Source: an uncultured SAR116 cluster alpha proteobacterium
GTDB taxonomy: Bacteria; Pseudomonadota; Alphaproteobacteria; Puniceispirillales; Puniceispirillaceae
Reading direction: 5' to 3'
Length of the DNA stretch: 64,000 bases
Assembly (NCBI GenBank): GCA_902578815.1
Contig: CACHEI010000006.1
Location: forward strand, 1 to 64,000
Position 1 is the first letter of the stretch, and the number at the start of each line of letters is the position of its first letter. The translations under genes were made by a program, and so were the position numbers. Under the pieces are notes generated by a model. The model ran no database searches and was not told the origin of the DNA. It worked only from the letters and a program-made list of their open reading frames with translations. Of this stretch, positions 37,993 to 46,247 are shown in pieces.

Positions 37993-39270
37993 CTATTTGT
38001 TAAATTTTTTTTGAAGCCGCGGATTAAGAATATCTCTTAGTTGATCACCAACCAAATTCACACTCACCACGGTGAGTAAAAGCGCTACTCCCGGTAAAAT
38101 GCTAATCCACGGCTGGCCGGAAAGCAAATATTCAAAACCGTTTGCAATTAAAGAGCCCAATGATGGTTCAGTGACTGGCAGGCCAAGTCCAAGGAAGCTT
38201 AATGTGGCCTCCAAACTTATCGCATTTGCAATCTGTAAAGTCGCCAGCACAATTAGTGGTGCCATACAATTTGGCATGATATGTCGAAACATTATTCGTA
38301 ATGGACTAAAGCCTAGACTTCGTGCAGCTTCAACATACTCTTTTGCACTTTCCGACAATGCAACACCGCGAACCAACCTCGCATATAAGGGCCATTGTGC
38401 AAGTACTATCGCCAGTACAACATTCCCGACCCCCTTACCCAAAAGCGCCAAAAGAATAAGTGCAATTAGTATGCTTGGAAAGCTAAGCTTTAAGTCAATA
38501 AGCCTCATTACCACTATACCAGTGAACCCTCCAAAGTAAGCTGCAGACAAACCCGCAAGTGAACCCAAAAAACACGCAATTAGGACGCTTGAGCCAGCTA
38601 CTAACAGACTAATACGAACACCGTACAGAATTGCGCTCAGCATATCTCGACCCTGATCATCGCTTCCTAGCCAAAATGTAAACAAGTGATTTTGCTTGCT
38701 CCCAACAAATAACATCTCAACTTTCTGTTTTTCTTTCATATTTCGACCAAATGAAATGACCAAATTTTCAAGGTCATCAAATTTTAAACTCCATTCTCTC
38801 TTAAATTTGTGTTTCTCTCCAACCTCGACTATGGCTCCCTTCGCAAGCCTTCTTATTTTAATCTCCTTGATAGCTGAAGCTTTCAAATCTGGATGGTTAG
38901 CGAACTCTAATTTGAATGCATTGGAAAAATCCATTCTTCGAATAGAAATATCTAAGTCATTTAAAAATGTTTCGTTCCGTCCACTTAAACTTTCTATCCT
39001 AGGTGTCTCTGTTAGTTCTTTGGGTAGATTGAGTTTTAATTTAAGTATTTGGGTTGGTGCGTCAGTAAATTTTTTACTGCCAGGCGGTAGCCTTCCGTCA
39101 GAAATACTTATACTCGTTAAATCATAAGGATTTTGTGGAGATAGGATTGGTGCTAACAAACCGCCCAGAATTATTAATACAAGCAATGCAAAGCCAAATG
39201 AGGCCAGATAGCTCCCAAAAAAAGAGGACAACAAATCGCTTTCATTCCAATTTTTCTTCCAAAAAATCAT
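37993..39270 (-). CDS. Peptide/opine-type ABC transporter permease (DppC-like) with periplasmic insert
   Basis: A 425-residue permease. The first helix (about residues 15-40) is followed by the usual LAPILSPQNPYDLT, then an additional about 120-residue polar segment rich in lysine and glutamate before LGSDDQGRDMLSAILYG, where the normal DppC core resumes with five helices and the EAA loop EAARSLGFSPLRIMFRHIMPN. Typical DppC proteins are near 300 residues, so the insert is unusual; it should lie in the periplasm, where it could touch the binding protein. It overlaps the DppB-like gene by ATGA. Confidence 0.88.
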   Translation of the reverse strand: MIFWKKNWNESDLLSSFFGSYLASFGFALLVLIILGGLLAPILSPQNPYDLTSISISDGRLPPGSKKFTDAPTQILKLKLNLPKELTETPRIESLSGRNETFLNDLDISIRRMDFSNAFKLEFANHPDLKASAIKEIKIRRLAKGAIVEVGEKHKFKREWSLKFDDLENLVISFGRNMKEKQKVEMLFVGSKQNHLFTFWLGSDDQGRDMLSAILYGVRISLLVAGSSVLIACFLGSLAGLSAAYFGGFTGIVVMRLIDLKLSFPSILIALILLALLGKGVGNVVLAIVLAQWPLYARLVRGVALSESAKEYVEAARSLGFSPLRIMFRHIMPNCMAPLIVLATLQIANAISLEATLSFLGLGLPVTEPSLGSLIANGFEYLLSGQPWISILPGVALLLTVVSVNLVGDQLRDILNPRLQKKFNK

Positions 39271-40241
39271 GATGCAGAACCAACCCTAATTCTTGGGTCT
39301 AGCAGGGAGTAAAGCAGATCAACCGTTAAATTTAGCAAAGAGAATAGAACAGCAACCACTATCAGATAACTTACTATTACTGGCCTATCGAGGAGAAATA
39401 TGCTGTCGATGATTAATTTACCCATGCCTGGCCAAGAGAAAATTGTTTCCGTTATTATTGAAAAAGCGATTAAAGATCCAAATTCCAGTCCAATGACGGT
39501 CACAAGAGGAATTGAGACATTTTTGAGGATGTGTACTAAGACTACTCTTTTGCCCGATAGTCCTTTCGCATAAGCTGTCTTTATATAGTCTAGTTGTGCA
39601 ACCTCCATAACATTTGCTCTGGTAAGCCTTAACAAAAGCGCCGCGTAAAAAAGTGCTAAATTGAAAGCAGGCAAAATCAGATGTTTAATGCCATCAATAG
39701 TGAAAACACTCGACTCTATGCCCAAGAAGTGCCCCACCTCTCCTCTACCCGTTGATGGCAGCCAGTTTAAACTAACTGAGAAAAGCAAGATCAACATAAC
39801 ACCTTGCCAAAAATTTGGGATGCTTACCCCAAATATTGAAATACCCATGATGGATTGAGACATTTTAGAACCCGGGTAAAGGCCGGCATAAATCCCCAAC
39901 GGCACACCAATTAAAATTGCCAAAATAATTGCAGTACCCGCCAGCTCCAAAGTTGCTGGCATCCTCTCAATTACTAAACCGAGCGCTGGTACTTCATGAA
40001 AGAACGAATAACCCAAATCGCCCTTTAAGATATTTTTTAAGAAAATAAGATATTGATCCCAAATCGGCTTATCCAAGCCAAGAGCTATCGAATACTTTAT
40101 GATGTCTTCTTCGTCAGCGTCTGGAGGCAGCAGCATATCCACAGGACTTCCCACTGCGTAAAGAGCTAGGAAAACCAATAAAGATACTGAAACCACAACA
40201 AAAATGCTTTGGGCTATTCTTTTAATTATGAAAGCTAGCAT
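39267..40241 (-). CDS. Peptide/opine-type ABC transporter permease (DppB-like)
   Basis: A 324-residue permease of the DppB branch: the N-terminal helix plus the PVDMLLPPDA and LGLDKPIWDQYL segments, six helices, and the cytoplasmic EAA-type loop KTAYAKGLSGKRVVLVHILKN. It pairs with the DppC-like protein to form the channel. It starts 67 bases after the binding-protein stop, beyond a strong hairpin. Confidence 0.92.
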   Translation of the reverse strand: MLAFIIKRIAQSIFVVVSVSLLVFLALYAVGSPVDMLLPPDADEEDIIKYSIALGLDKPIWDQYLIFLKNILKGDLGYSFFHEVPALGLVIERMPATLELAGTAIILAILIGVPLGIYAGLYPGSKMSQSIMGISIFGVSIPNFWQGVMLILLFSVSLNWLPSTGRGEVGHFLGIESSVFTIDGIKHLILPAFNLALFYAALLLRLTRANVMEVAQLDYIKTAYAKGLSGKRVVLVHILKNVSIPLVTVIGLEFGSLIAFSIITETIFSWPGMGKLIIDSIFLLDRPVIVSYLIVVAVLFSLLNLTVDLLYSLLDPRIRVGSAS

Positions 40242-40258
40242 TTACACCACCCTGGAAA

Positions 40259-40291
40259 AACGACTGATGTAGATTTTTTACATCAGTCGTT
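40259..40291 (-). terminator. 13-bp stem-loop between binding-protein and permease genes
   Basis: A perfect inverted repeat: left arm 40259-40271 (AACGACTGATGTA), 7-base loop, right arm 40279-40291. It sits between the substrate-binding-protein stop and the DppB-like start on the same transcript. Such hairpins commonly stabilise the upstream mRNA or cause partial termination so that binding protein is made in excess. Confidence 0.75.
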
Positions 40292-40308
40292 ATGACGCAT
40301 CAGATCAG

Positions 40309-41859
40309 TTAGTTTGATCCAATGATATACGTAGGCAATGTCAATTCATCAGTTCTAGGGATTACCTTGAAACCTTTTCTCGAGGCCCAAACATTGACTT
40401 GGAAATGTGTAGGTATTATTGCTACCTCCTCCATGGCGATTTGCATTGCCTCACCTAGAAGCTGGTTTCTCTTCTCATCATCTAATGTTTGCGAAGCCTC
40501 GGTGAAAATTTCATTGAATTTTTTATTTTCGTATCCACCGTAATTATTTATGCTTCCAGACGTTAAGGCAGGACGCATAACCTTTGATGCTTCTCCAGAA
40601 GTGCTTCCCCATCCAACCATAAACATCGACATTTCTTTTCCTCTCGCCTTGTTGTAATAGCCGGTCACAGGTTGGGTCTCTACAGTGACATCTATATTTA
40701 AGCGAGCAAGCATTTGACCAACAGCCTGTGCCAATTTTCCATCGTTAATGTAACGATTGTTGGTGCCATGAATCGTCATCTTAAACCCGTCGGCATATCC
40801 CGCTTCTGCCATTAATTTTCTGGCTTTATCAAGATTATAGTCAGGGATTTCAATATCTGGGTTATGACCACCAAGCTGCTCGGGAACCACCTGGTTAGCA
40901 GGAACAGCCCAACCTTGCATTACGTCATCGACAATACCATCACGGTCAATTGCAAGGGTAAATGCTTGGCGTACTCTAAGGTCACTCATTGGGTTTTTGA
41001 TTTTTGAGCCATCATTATCCCTAACATGAGGAGTGTCTTCTCGAGCAATATCTGGAACCCAAAAAATCACCCGGTTAGACTCCGTCTGCACCATATCAAT
41101 GTTAACGTCCTTAGATAAGCGTTCCATCTCCGTTGTAGGAACAGCATTTATAACATCCACGTCGCCAGATAGTAATGCTGACACGCGAGATGGATTGCTA
41201 GTTATTGGCAAAACCGTAACCTTACTCCACTCTGCTTTCTTTCCCCAGTAATCACTGAACGCTTCAAATTCGATTTTTTCACCTGGTTTGTAAGTGATAA
41301 ACTTATAGGGTCCTGTGCCAATAGTTGCTTTTCCACTATTAAAGTCAGCTGGCTCAACCTCACCGATGTCACTACTAACAATCATGATACCAGTCAAATA
41401 AGCTGGCAGAAGCGGGTCGAAGGCTTTCGTTTTGATGTGAATTGTATATGGGTCAACTACAGACACCGTATCAATGGATTTCATCGAACGCGCATATCTC
41501 GTCGGTTTTTCTTTTGTACCAGGAGCCCTTTTGAATGAATATGCAACATCGTCAGCGTCAAAGGTGCTACCATCATGAAATTTTACGCCTTTTCGGAGTT
41601 TAAACTCCCATACCAAAGGATCGTCAGTAACGCTCCAACTTTCAGCTAGCTCAGGTTCCAATCCTTGATATTGTCCAGAATGGATTAGGGCTTCGAATAT
41701 CGTCTTCTTAATTTGGACGTCTGACGCGATTTCCGTAAGATGAGGGTCAATGCTCGCTGCCTCGGTAAGCACGCCAATACGTAATTCTTTTGCATTTGCA
41801 GAAGACCAAACAAACGCCGCAGATAAAAAAACTAAGACCTTTAAAACAACTCCTTTCAT
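40309..41859 (-). CDS. Family 5 extracellular solute-binding protein (peptide/opine type)
   Basis: A 516-residue periplasmic protein with signal peptide (VLKVLVFLSAAFVWSSANA) and an SBP_bac_5 body: LRIGVLTEAASIDPHLTE, AESWSVTDDPLVWEFKLRKG and VKFHDGSTFDADDVAYSFKR. The frame runs open to 42039, but the ATG at 41859 is chosen because it has a GGAGG site and starts the signal peptide. It captures the substrate for the permeases downstream. The ligand could be a peptide, opine or glutathione-like compound. Confidence 0.93.
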   Translation of the reverse strand: MKGVVLKVLVFLSAAFVWSSANAKELRIGVLTEAASIDPHLTEIASDVQIKKTIFEALIHSGQYQGLEPELAESWSVTDDPLVWEFKLRKGVKFHDGSTFDADDVAYSFKRAPGTKEKPTRYARSMKSIDTVSVVDPYTIHIKTKAFDPLLPAYLTGIMIVSSDIGEVEPADFNSGKATIGTGPYKFITYKPGEKIEFEAFSDYWGKKAEWSKVTVLPITSNPSRVSALLSGDVDVINAVPTTEMERLSKDVNIDMVQTESNRVIFWVPDIAREDTPHVRDNDGSKIKNPMSDLRVRQAFTLAIDRDGIVDDVMQGWAVPANQVVPEQLGGHNPDIEIPDYNLDKARKLMAEAGYADGFKMTIHGTNNRYINDGKLAQAVGQMLARLNIDVTVETQPVTGYYNKARGKEMSMFMVGWGSTSGEASKVMRPALTSGSINNYGGYENKKFNEIFTEASQTLDDEKRNQLLGEAMQIAMEEVAIIPTHFQVNVWASRKGFKVIPRTDELTLPTYIIGSN

Positions 41860-42001
41860 TTTTACCTCCCAAGTTGTTAGATTGATTGAGGCCACAAAGG
41901 TACACCGCAAGTGAAAAAAATCAAATGGGTCGAGAGTGTAGTTCCAAGTCGAATGCACCTTCAGAGAAGAAAAAATCGCTTTCAGATAATCAGGTTTAAA
42001 G

Positions 42002-43126
42002 ATGAATACAAAACAAGATAATAAATTGCCGGTAGCCAAGGCGGGTATTCAAAAAATTAAGCCTCACATGGTGTCATCAAGCTTAATCACAAAAAAAGAC
42101 CAGAACATAGTCCTTGACTCTAATGAAAATTCATTTGGTCCGTCACAAAAAGCGATAGATGCAGCAAAAAATGCAGCAAATTCGCTTGAGCGCTATGTTG
42201 AGAATCCAGCAAGCATTCTTGTGCCCGAACTTTCAAAGACATACGATCTTGAATCTGAACGGATAGCCATTGGTTTTGGCTCAGATGATCTGCTAGCCCG
42301 AATTGCGCGTGCATATCTGCAACCCGGCACGGCGTTGTTGCGAAGCCAGAACAGCTATTTAAAGGTGCCAAATTACGCCTATGGTAATGATGCCGACGCG
42401 GTGGCCGCGCCAGATAGGAACTTTTGCACCGATGTTGATGCCATGCTGTCTTGCCTGACACCAGAAACACGGATTGTCTACTTAGCCAATCCAGACAATC
42501 CATCAGGCGCTATGTTGCCAGGCACGGAGTTGCGCCGTCTGCATGCAGGCCTTCCCCGCGATGTGCTTTTGGTGGTTGATGGTGCCTATTCAGAATATGT
42601 AACCAATCCTGCTTATGAGGATGGTGAGGCGCTTGTCAGGGCGCATGACAATGTGGTCGTGACGCGCAGTTTTTCAAAAATACATGGCCTTGCTGGAGCG
42701 CGTGTTGGCTGGGTCTATGGGCCACCACATGTAATCGACACAATCAACCGCATCGGCCTGACCTTTCCGCTTGCCACGCCCTCATTACATGCGGCGATTG
42801 CCGCATTGAAGGATCGGAAACATCGCGATTATGTGCGGAATGAAACAGCTTTGTTGCGTGATGAGGCAACGAAAAGACTGGCCAGTGCCGGCATTCATGT
42901 CTATCCCGCACACGGCAACTTCATACTGATGGAAATGGACGGCCCTACAAGACTAGCGCGCGATATGGACTCGGCTTTGCGGGCAGAGGGCATTTCACTG
43001 CGGCGTTTCGCATCTCCCGCATTTGACAGGTGTCTACGGATGACACTCGGCCAACATGATGAAACGCGCACCGCCACCGACGCAATCATCCGCCTCTACC
43101 AAGATATGCGGGAGGCAAGGCCATGA
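42002..43126 (+). CDS. HisC-like class I/II aminotransferase
   Basis: A 374-residue PLP enzyme of the histidinol-phosphate aminotransferase branch: LDSNENSFGPSQKA, YLANPDNPSGAMLP, the D-G-A-Y-S-E-Y block and PLP lysine in RSFSKIHGLAGARVGW. It is the first of three genes joined by ATGA overlaps with a two-subunit TPP decarboxylase, so its natural substrate is more likely a 2-amino acid whose keto form is decarboxylated (for example cysteate to sulfopyruvate, or an aminophosphonate) than histidinol phosphate. That is inference. The first part is A+T-rich and composition rises sharply afterwards. Confidence 0.85.
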   Translation: MNTKQDNKLPVAKAGIQKIKPHMVSSSLITKKDQNIVLDSNENSFGPSQKAIDAAKNAANSLERYVENPASILVPELSKTYDLESERIAIGFGSDDLLARIARAYLQPGTALLRSQNSYLKVPNYAYGNDADAVAAPDRNFCTDVDAMLSCLTPETRIVYLANPDNPSGAMLPGTELRRLHAGLPRDVLLVVDGAYSEYVTNPAYEDGEALVRAHDNVVVTRSFSKIHGLAGARVGWVYGPPHVIDTINRIGLTFPLATPSLHAAIAALKDRKHRDYVRNETALLRDEATKRLASAGIHVYPAHGNFILMEMDGPTRLARDMDSALRAEGISLRRFASPAFDRCLRMTLGQHDETRTATDAIIRLYQDMREARP

Positions 43127-43671
43127 GCGCATCGGTTGAACCCGACAATCCAGCGCCGCCCAATGGAACGGCCATCATCGCCCAACTGAAAGAGGCTGGT
43201 GTGGGGGTCATCGTTTCCGTGCCTGATATCGTGACAAGTGACGGGCTTTTATGGCCAATTAGCAAAGACCCAGATTTTCAACTGATCCGAGTATGTAAGG
43301 AAGATGAAGGCGTGTCCATTTGTGCCGCCCTCTCCTACAGTAATAAACGGGCTTTGCTGTTGATGCAGCAGACAGGATTAATGGATTCGCTAAACGCAAT
43401 TCGCGCCATCGCCATGGATTACCATCAACCGGTGTGCATGATGGTTGGCTTGCAGGGAAAAGCACCGGGCGAGACAGTTTTGGGATCGGCAAGCTATGGT
43501 GTGCGGATCATTCCACCAATTCTTGATGCCATGGCACTAACGCATGTTGGCATCGAAACCAACACCGACACACCCCGCATTGGACCCGCGATTAACAACG
43601 CGTATGAAACCAGTGATGCACTGTGTTTCCTGATCGGCCAGTCGCCCGTTTGGACCGGAGGGCGCGCATGA
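43123..43671 (+). CDS. Sulfopyruvate/phosphonopyruvate decarboxylase-type alpha subunit
   Basis: A 182-residue protein equal to the pyrimidine-binding TPP domain: VGVIVSVPDIVTSDGLLWPI and the conserved glutamate in CKEDEGVSICAALSY, then LLLMQQTGLMDSLNAIRAIA. This matches the ComD-type half of sulfopyruvate decarboxylase. It starts by ATGA overlap with the aminotransferase and ends by ATGA overlap with the beta subunit. The substrate must be a 3-substituted pyruvate or similar 2-keto acid; sulfopyruvate and phosphonopyruvate are both plausible. Confidence 0.8.
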   Translation: MSASVEPDNPAPPNGTAIIAQLKEAGVGVIVSVPDIVTSDGLLWPISKDPDFQLIRVCKEDEGVSICAALSYSNKRALLLMQQTGLMDSLNAIRAIAMDYHQPVCMMVGLQGKAPGETVLGSASYGVRIIPPILDAMALTHVGIETNTDTPRIGPAINNAYETSDALCFLIGQSPVWTGGRA

Positions 43672-44243
43672 TCCGGCGTGATTTTGCCCTGTGCGCATTG
43701 CAAGGCCTCATCAAACCGCGCGATCTTGTGGTGGCGGTGTATCAAAGTTGTTTTGACTGGCTGGCGCTCTGCCCACGTGACCTCAATTACGTGTCGACAG
43801 GTGCCATGGGACAGGCCTCATCGCATGCGCTGGGGTTAGCTATCGGAAGTCCTGACCGGCAAGTGATTGTGCTAGACGGTGATGGCAGTCTCTTGATGAA
43901 TCTTGGCAGCTTGGTCACCATTGCCACTGTGCGTCCACAGCATTTTCTTCATCTCGTGTTTGAAAACGGCGTTTATGAGGTAAATGGTGAGCATCCCACA
44001 CCGGGAGCAGGGCATGTGGATTTTGCCGCTATGGCAAGGGCTGCGGGCTATAAGAACGCGGCGTGCTTTTCCGAATTGGAGGCGTTTAAGGCAGCATTGC
44101 CCACGTTACTGACCGCGGACGGGCCGGTGATGGCAGTGCTGAAGATCATCCCCGGAGAGGCCTATCCGCGCGATTATGCCTATATCCATAGCGAGGCAAC
44201 ACGCGAAAAATTCCGCGCTGCGCTTAACCGCATTGACGGGTGA
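43668..44243 (+). CDS. Sulfopyruvate/phosphonopyruvate decarboxylase-type beta subunit
   Basis: A 191-residue TPP-binding half with MGQASSHALGLAIGSPDRQV and the diphosphate/Mg motif V-L-D-G-D-G-S-L-L-M-N followed about 25 residues later by FENGVYEVNGEHPTPGAG. The ATG at 43668 has a GGAGG site and overlaps the alpha-subunit stop; the open frame to 43623 is an overlap artefact. It supplies the catalytic cofactor site with the alpha subunit. The stop lies 5 bases before the end of the convergent LysR gene. Confidence 0.82.
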   Translation: MIRRDFALCALQGLIKPRDLVVAVYQSCFDWLALCPRDLNYVSTGAMGQASSHALGLAIGSPDRQVIVLDGDGSLLMNLGSLVTIATVRPQHFLHLVFENGVYEVNGEHPTPGAGHVDFAAMARAAGYKNAACFSELEAFKAALPTLLTADGPVMAVLKIIPGEAYPRDYAYIHSEATREKFRAALNRIDG

Positions 44244-44248
44244 GCGGC

Positions 44249-45145
44249 TTAGCTGTCGGCATTGGGATACTCATCCCTGACCATTTCCAAAAACTCGTTC
44301 TGAATGGCCGAAAGGCCGCGCTGCGTTGACCATAAAAGCTCAGCTGTATAAGGGATGGACGGGGTGAAGGGCACAGCTGCGCATCTTTGGTCAAACGATC
44401 CAGAGCCGAAGCCCGAATCAATGATGGAAACGCCGAGCCCGGCCCCGACCATACCGATAATAGCACCCGTTGTTTTGCCTTCGTAGCGGGTTAAGCGTTG
44501 GACCCTTGCCTTATTAAAGGCCTTGTCAATATCAGCCTTGAAAATTGATCCTTCTAAATAGGACACGAAATTTTCACCGGCAAGATCCTCTGGCGAAATG
44601 TTTTTTCTGTCAGCGAGATGGTGCGATGCAGGCAAAAGACACACGGCCTCAGTACTAATCAGATTATGCGTAGCAATGTTTCGGTTGCTTCCTGTCGAGA
44701 CAGCAAGGCCGAAACTCTGATTTTCTAGCACCATCCACTCAATCCGTTCATCATCCGATTGTACATCAAGGCAGACATTGACATTGGGATGTCGTTTGGA
44801 AAATTTTTTAATCAATAAGGGCGCCAGGGTGGGGGCAAAGGATGGAGTACTGACCAGACGAAGCTGCACATGATTGAAATCACGGATGTTTTGCGCCGCC
44901 TGTTCGATCCGCTGTAATCCGGACATGGATTTCGCTACTTCCTCAAAAAAAAGGCGTGCCTCAAAAGTTGGCTCAAGCTTTCGGCCAGACCTTTTGAAAA
45001 GCTTGAACCCTGCGGTTTTTTCAAGGTCTGAAAGCAACCGGCTGACCGCTGGTTGGGAGGTTCCAAGAATAGATGCTGTCTTGGTTACCGTTCCCGAGGC
45101 AATAAGCGTTTGAAAGGCATCGATCTGGCGGAGGGTGATTTTCAT
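44249..45145 (-). CDS. LysR-family transcriptional regulator
   Basis: A 298-residue regulator: helix-turn-helix at residues about 15-40 (GTVTKTASILGTSQPAVSRL), then a periplasmic-binding-like effector domain. The frame opens at 45184, but the ATG at 45145 starts the conserved KITLRQIDAF. It is divergent to the polar amino-acid ABC transporter, the usual place for a LysR target, and convergent with the decarboxylase trio. The coinducer is unknown; histidine or urocanate would fit the neighbourhood. Confidence 0.9.
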   Translation of the reverse strand: MKITLRQIDAFQTLIASGTVTKTASILGTSQPAVSRLLSDLEKTAGFKLFKRSGRKLEPTFEARLFFEEVAKSMSGLQRIEQAAQNIRDFNHVQLRLVSTPSFAPTLAPLLIKKFSKRHPNVNVCLDVQSDDERIEWMVLENQSFGLAVSTGSNRNIATHNLISTEAVCLLPASHHLADRKNISPEDLAGENFVSYLEGSIFKADIDKAFNKARVQRLTRYEGKTTGAIIGMVGAGLGVSIIDSGFGSGSFDQRCAAVPFTPSIPYTAELLWSTQRGLSAIQNEFLEMVRDEYPNADS

Positions 45146-45269
45146 TTTTATCCTTATTACCAAAGGGGCCGGGAGGGTCCACATAACAGAGGTATCCTGC
45201 CGAAATATCGCGATAACACTTCGCTCTTGTCAGATTGCTCGAGGCCAGCTTTAATTCATAGCGTGGATT

Positions 45270-45287
45270 AATAGATAGCCATCTATT
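45270..45287. promoter_or_regulatory. Candidate LysR operator
   Basis: A perfect dyad AATAGAT-AGCC-ATCTATT lies between the LysR gene and the divergent ABC transporter, 56 bases before its start. LysR regulators bind imperfect dyads of this size (T-N11-A type) in divergent promoters. Not proven. Confidence 0.4.
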
Positions 45288-45342
45288 GATTACAGATATT
45301 GTTTATGAAGGTGGCATTTACAAGATGGGGGGATCTAGATAA

Positions 45343-46206
45343 GTGACACAGATCCATAATAAAATGCCGTTTCTAGCAAAACTGCTCGGGGTCGAGGGTG
45401 TGCGGCATCCAAGGGACCCCGTATCGGCTCAAGTCGCACGCTCACTGTGGCAAATTGCGCAAGCGATCATTCTGTTTGCCGTCATTGCATGGCTGATACA
45501 TGCCGGTGCTGCCGCGATGGAGTATCGCTGGCAATGGTACCGCGTGGGTCCGTTCTTTTACCGGATCATTGATGGTGAATTTATACCCGGCCCATTGATT
45601 AAAGGCATCATCGTGACCTTGGAACTGGCGGCGATCAGCAGTGTTTTATCCATTTTAATTGGCGCACTCACGGCCATCGGCAGACTGTCAAGTTCGATAG
45701 CCGGGCGCGCCATTGCCACCACCTACCTCGAGATCATTCGCAATACTCCTTTGCTCGTTCAGCTTTTCATGTTCTATTTCGTATTAGCACCAATTTTCGG
45801 CATTGATCGGTTCTGGGCTGGTGTTTTGTGCCTTGCCGCCTTTGAGGGGTCTTTCGCCGCAGAAATCATCCGGGGAGGCATTCAGGCTGTCGAACGCGGT
45901 CAATATGAGGCTGGTGATGCAACTGGCCTCTCGAAATTTGACAAATATCGTTATGTAATTGTCCCGCAGGCGCTGCCACTCATTCTGCCACCATTAACTG
46001 GCCTTCTCATATCACTTATCAAACATTCTGCCATTGTTAGCGTCATCGCCGTCGCAGAATTAACGACCGAAGGGCTCAATCTGATATCTGACACCTACAT
46101 GGCATTTGAAATCTGGTTCATCGTTGCCGGAATGTATCTTGTCCTGACAACTAGCCTTTCAGTGCTGGTCAACATCCTTGAAGTAAAGATGAACAGGCCA
46201 CGATGA
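45343..46206 (+). CDS. Polar amino-acid ABC transporter permease (1)
   Basis: A 287-residue permease of the HisM/GlnP family. The channel domain starts about residue 80 (KGIIVTLELAAISSVLSILIG) and contains LEIIRNTPLLVQLFMFYF and the EAA loop GDATGLSKFDKYRYVIVPQALPLILPP. The start is a GTG preceded by GGGGGGA; an ATG at 45364 is an alternative. It is the first of four genes: permease, binding protein, permease, ATPase. The order with the binding protein second is unusual for this family. Confidence 0.92.
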   Translation: MTQIHNKMPFLAKLLGVEGVRHPRDPVSAQVARSLWQIAQAIILFAVIAWLIHAGAAAMEYRWQWYRVGPFFYRIIDGEFIPGPLIKGIIVTLELAAISSVLSILIGALTAIGRLSSSIAGRAIATTYLEIIRNTPLLVQLFMFYFVLAPIFGIDRFWAGVLCLAAFEGSFAAEIIRGGIQAVERGQYEAGDATGLSKFDKYRYVIVPQALPLILPPLTGLLISLIKHSAIVSVIAVAELTTEGLNLISDTYMAFEIWFIVAGMYLVLTTSLSVLVNILEVKMNRPR

Positions 46207-46247
46207 TCACACCACAATTAAAAACCACCTAGAAAAAGGAGATACAA

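Noticed and set aside
41860-42039. N-terminal extension of the family 5 binding protein
   Set aside because: It lacks similarity and overlaps the divergent aminotransferase start; the signal peptide begins at 41859 with a GGAGG site.
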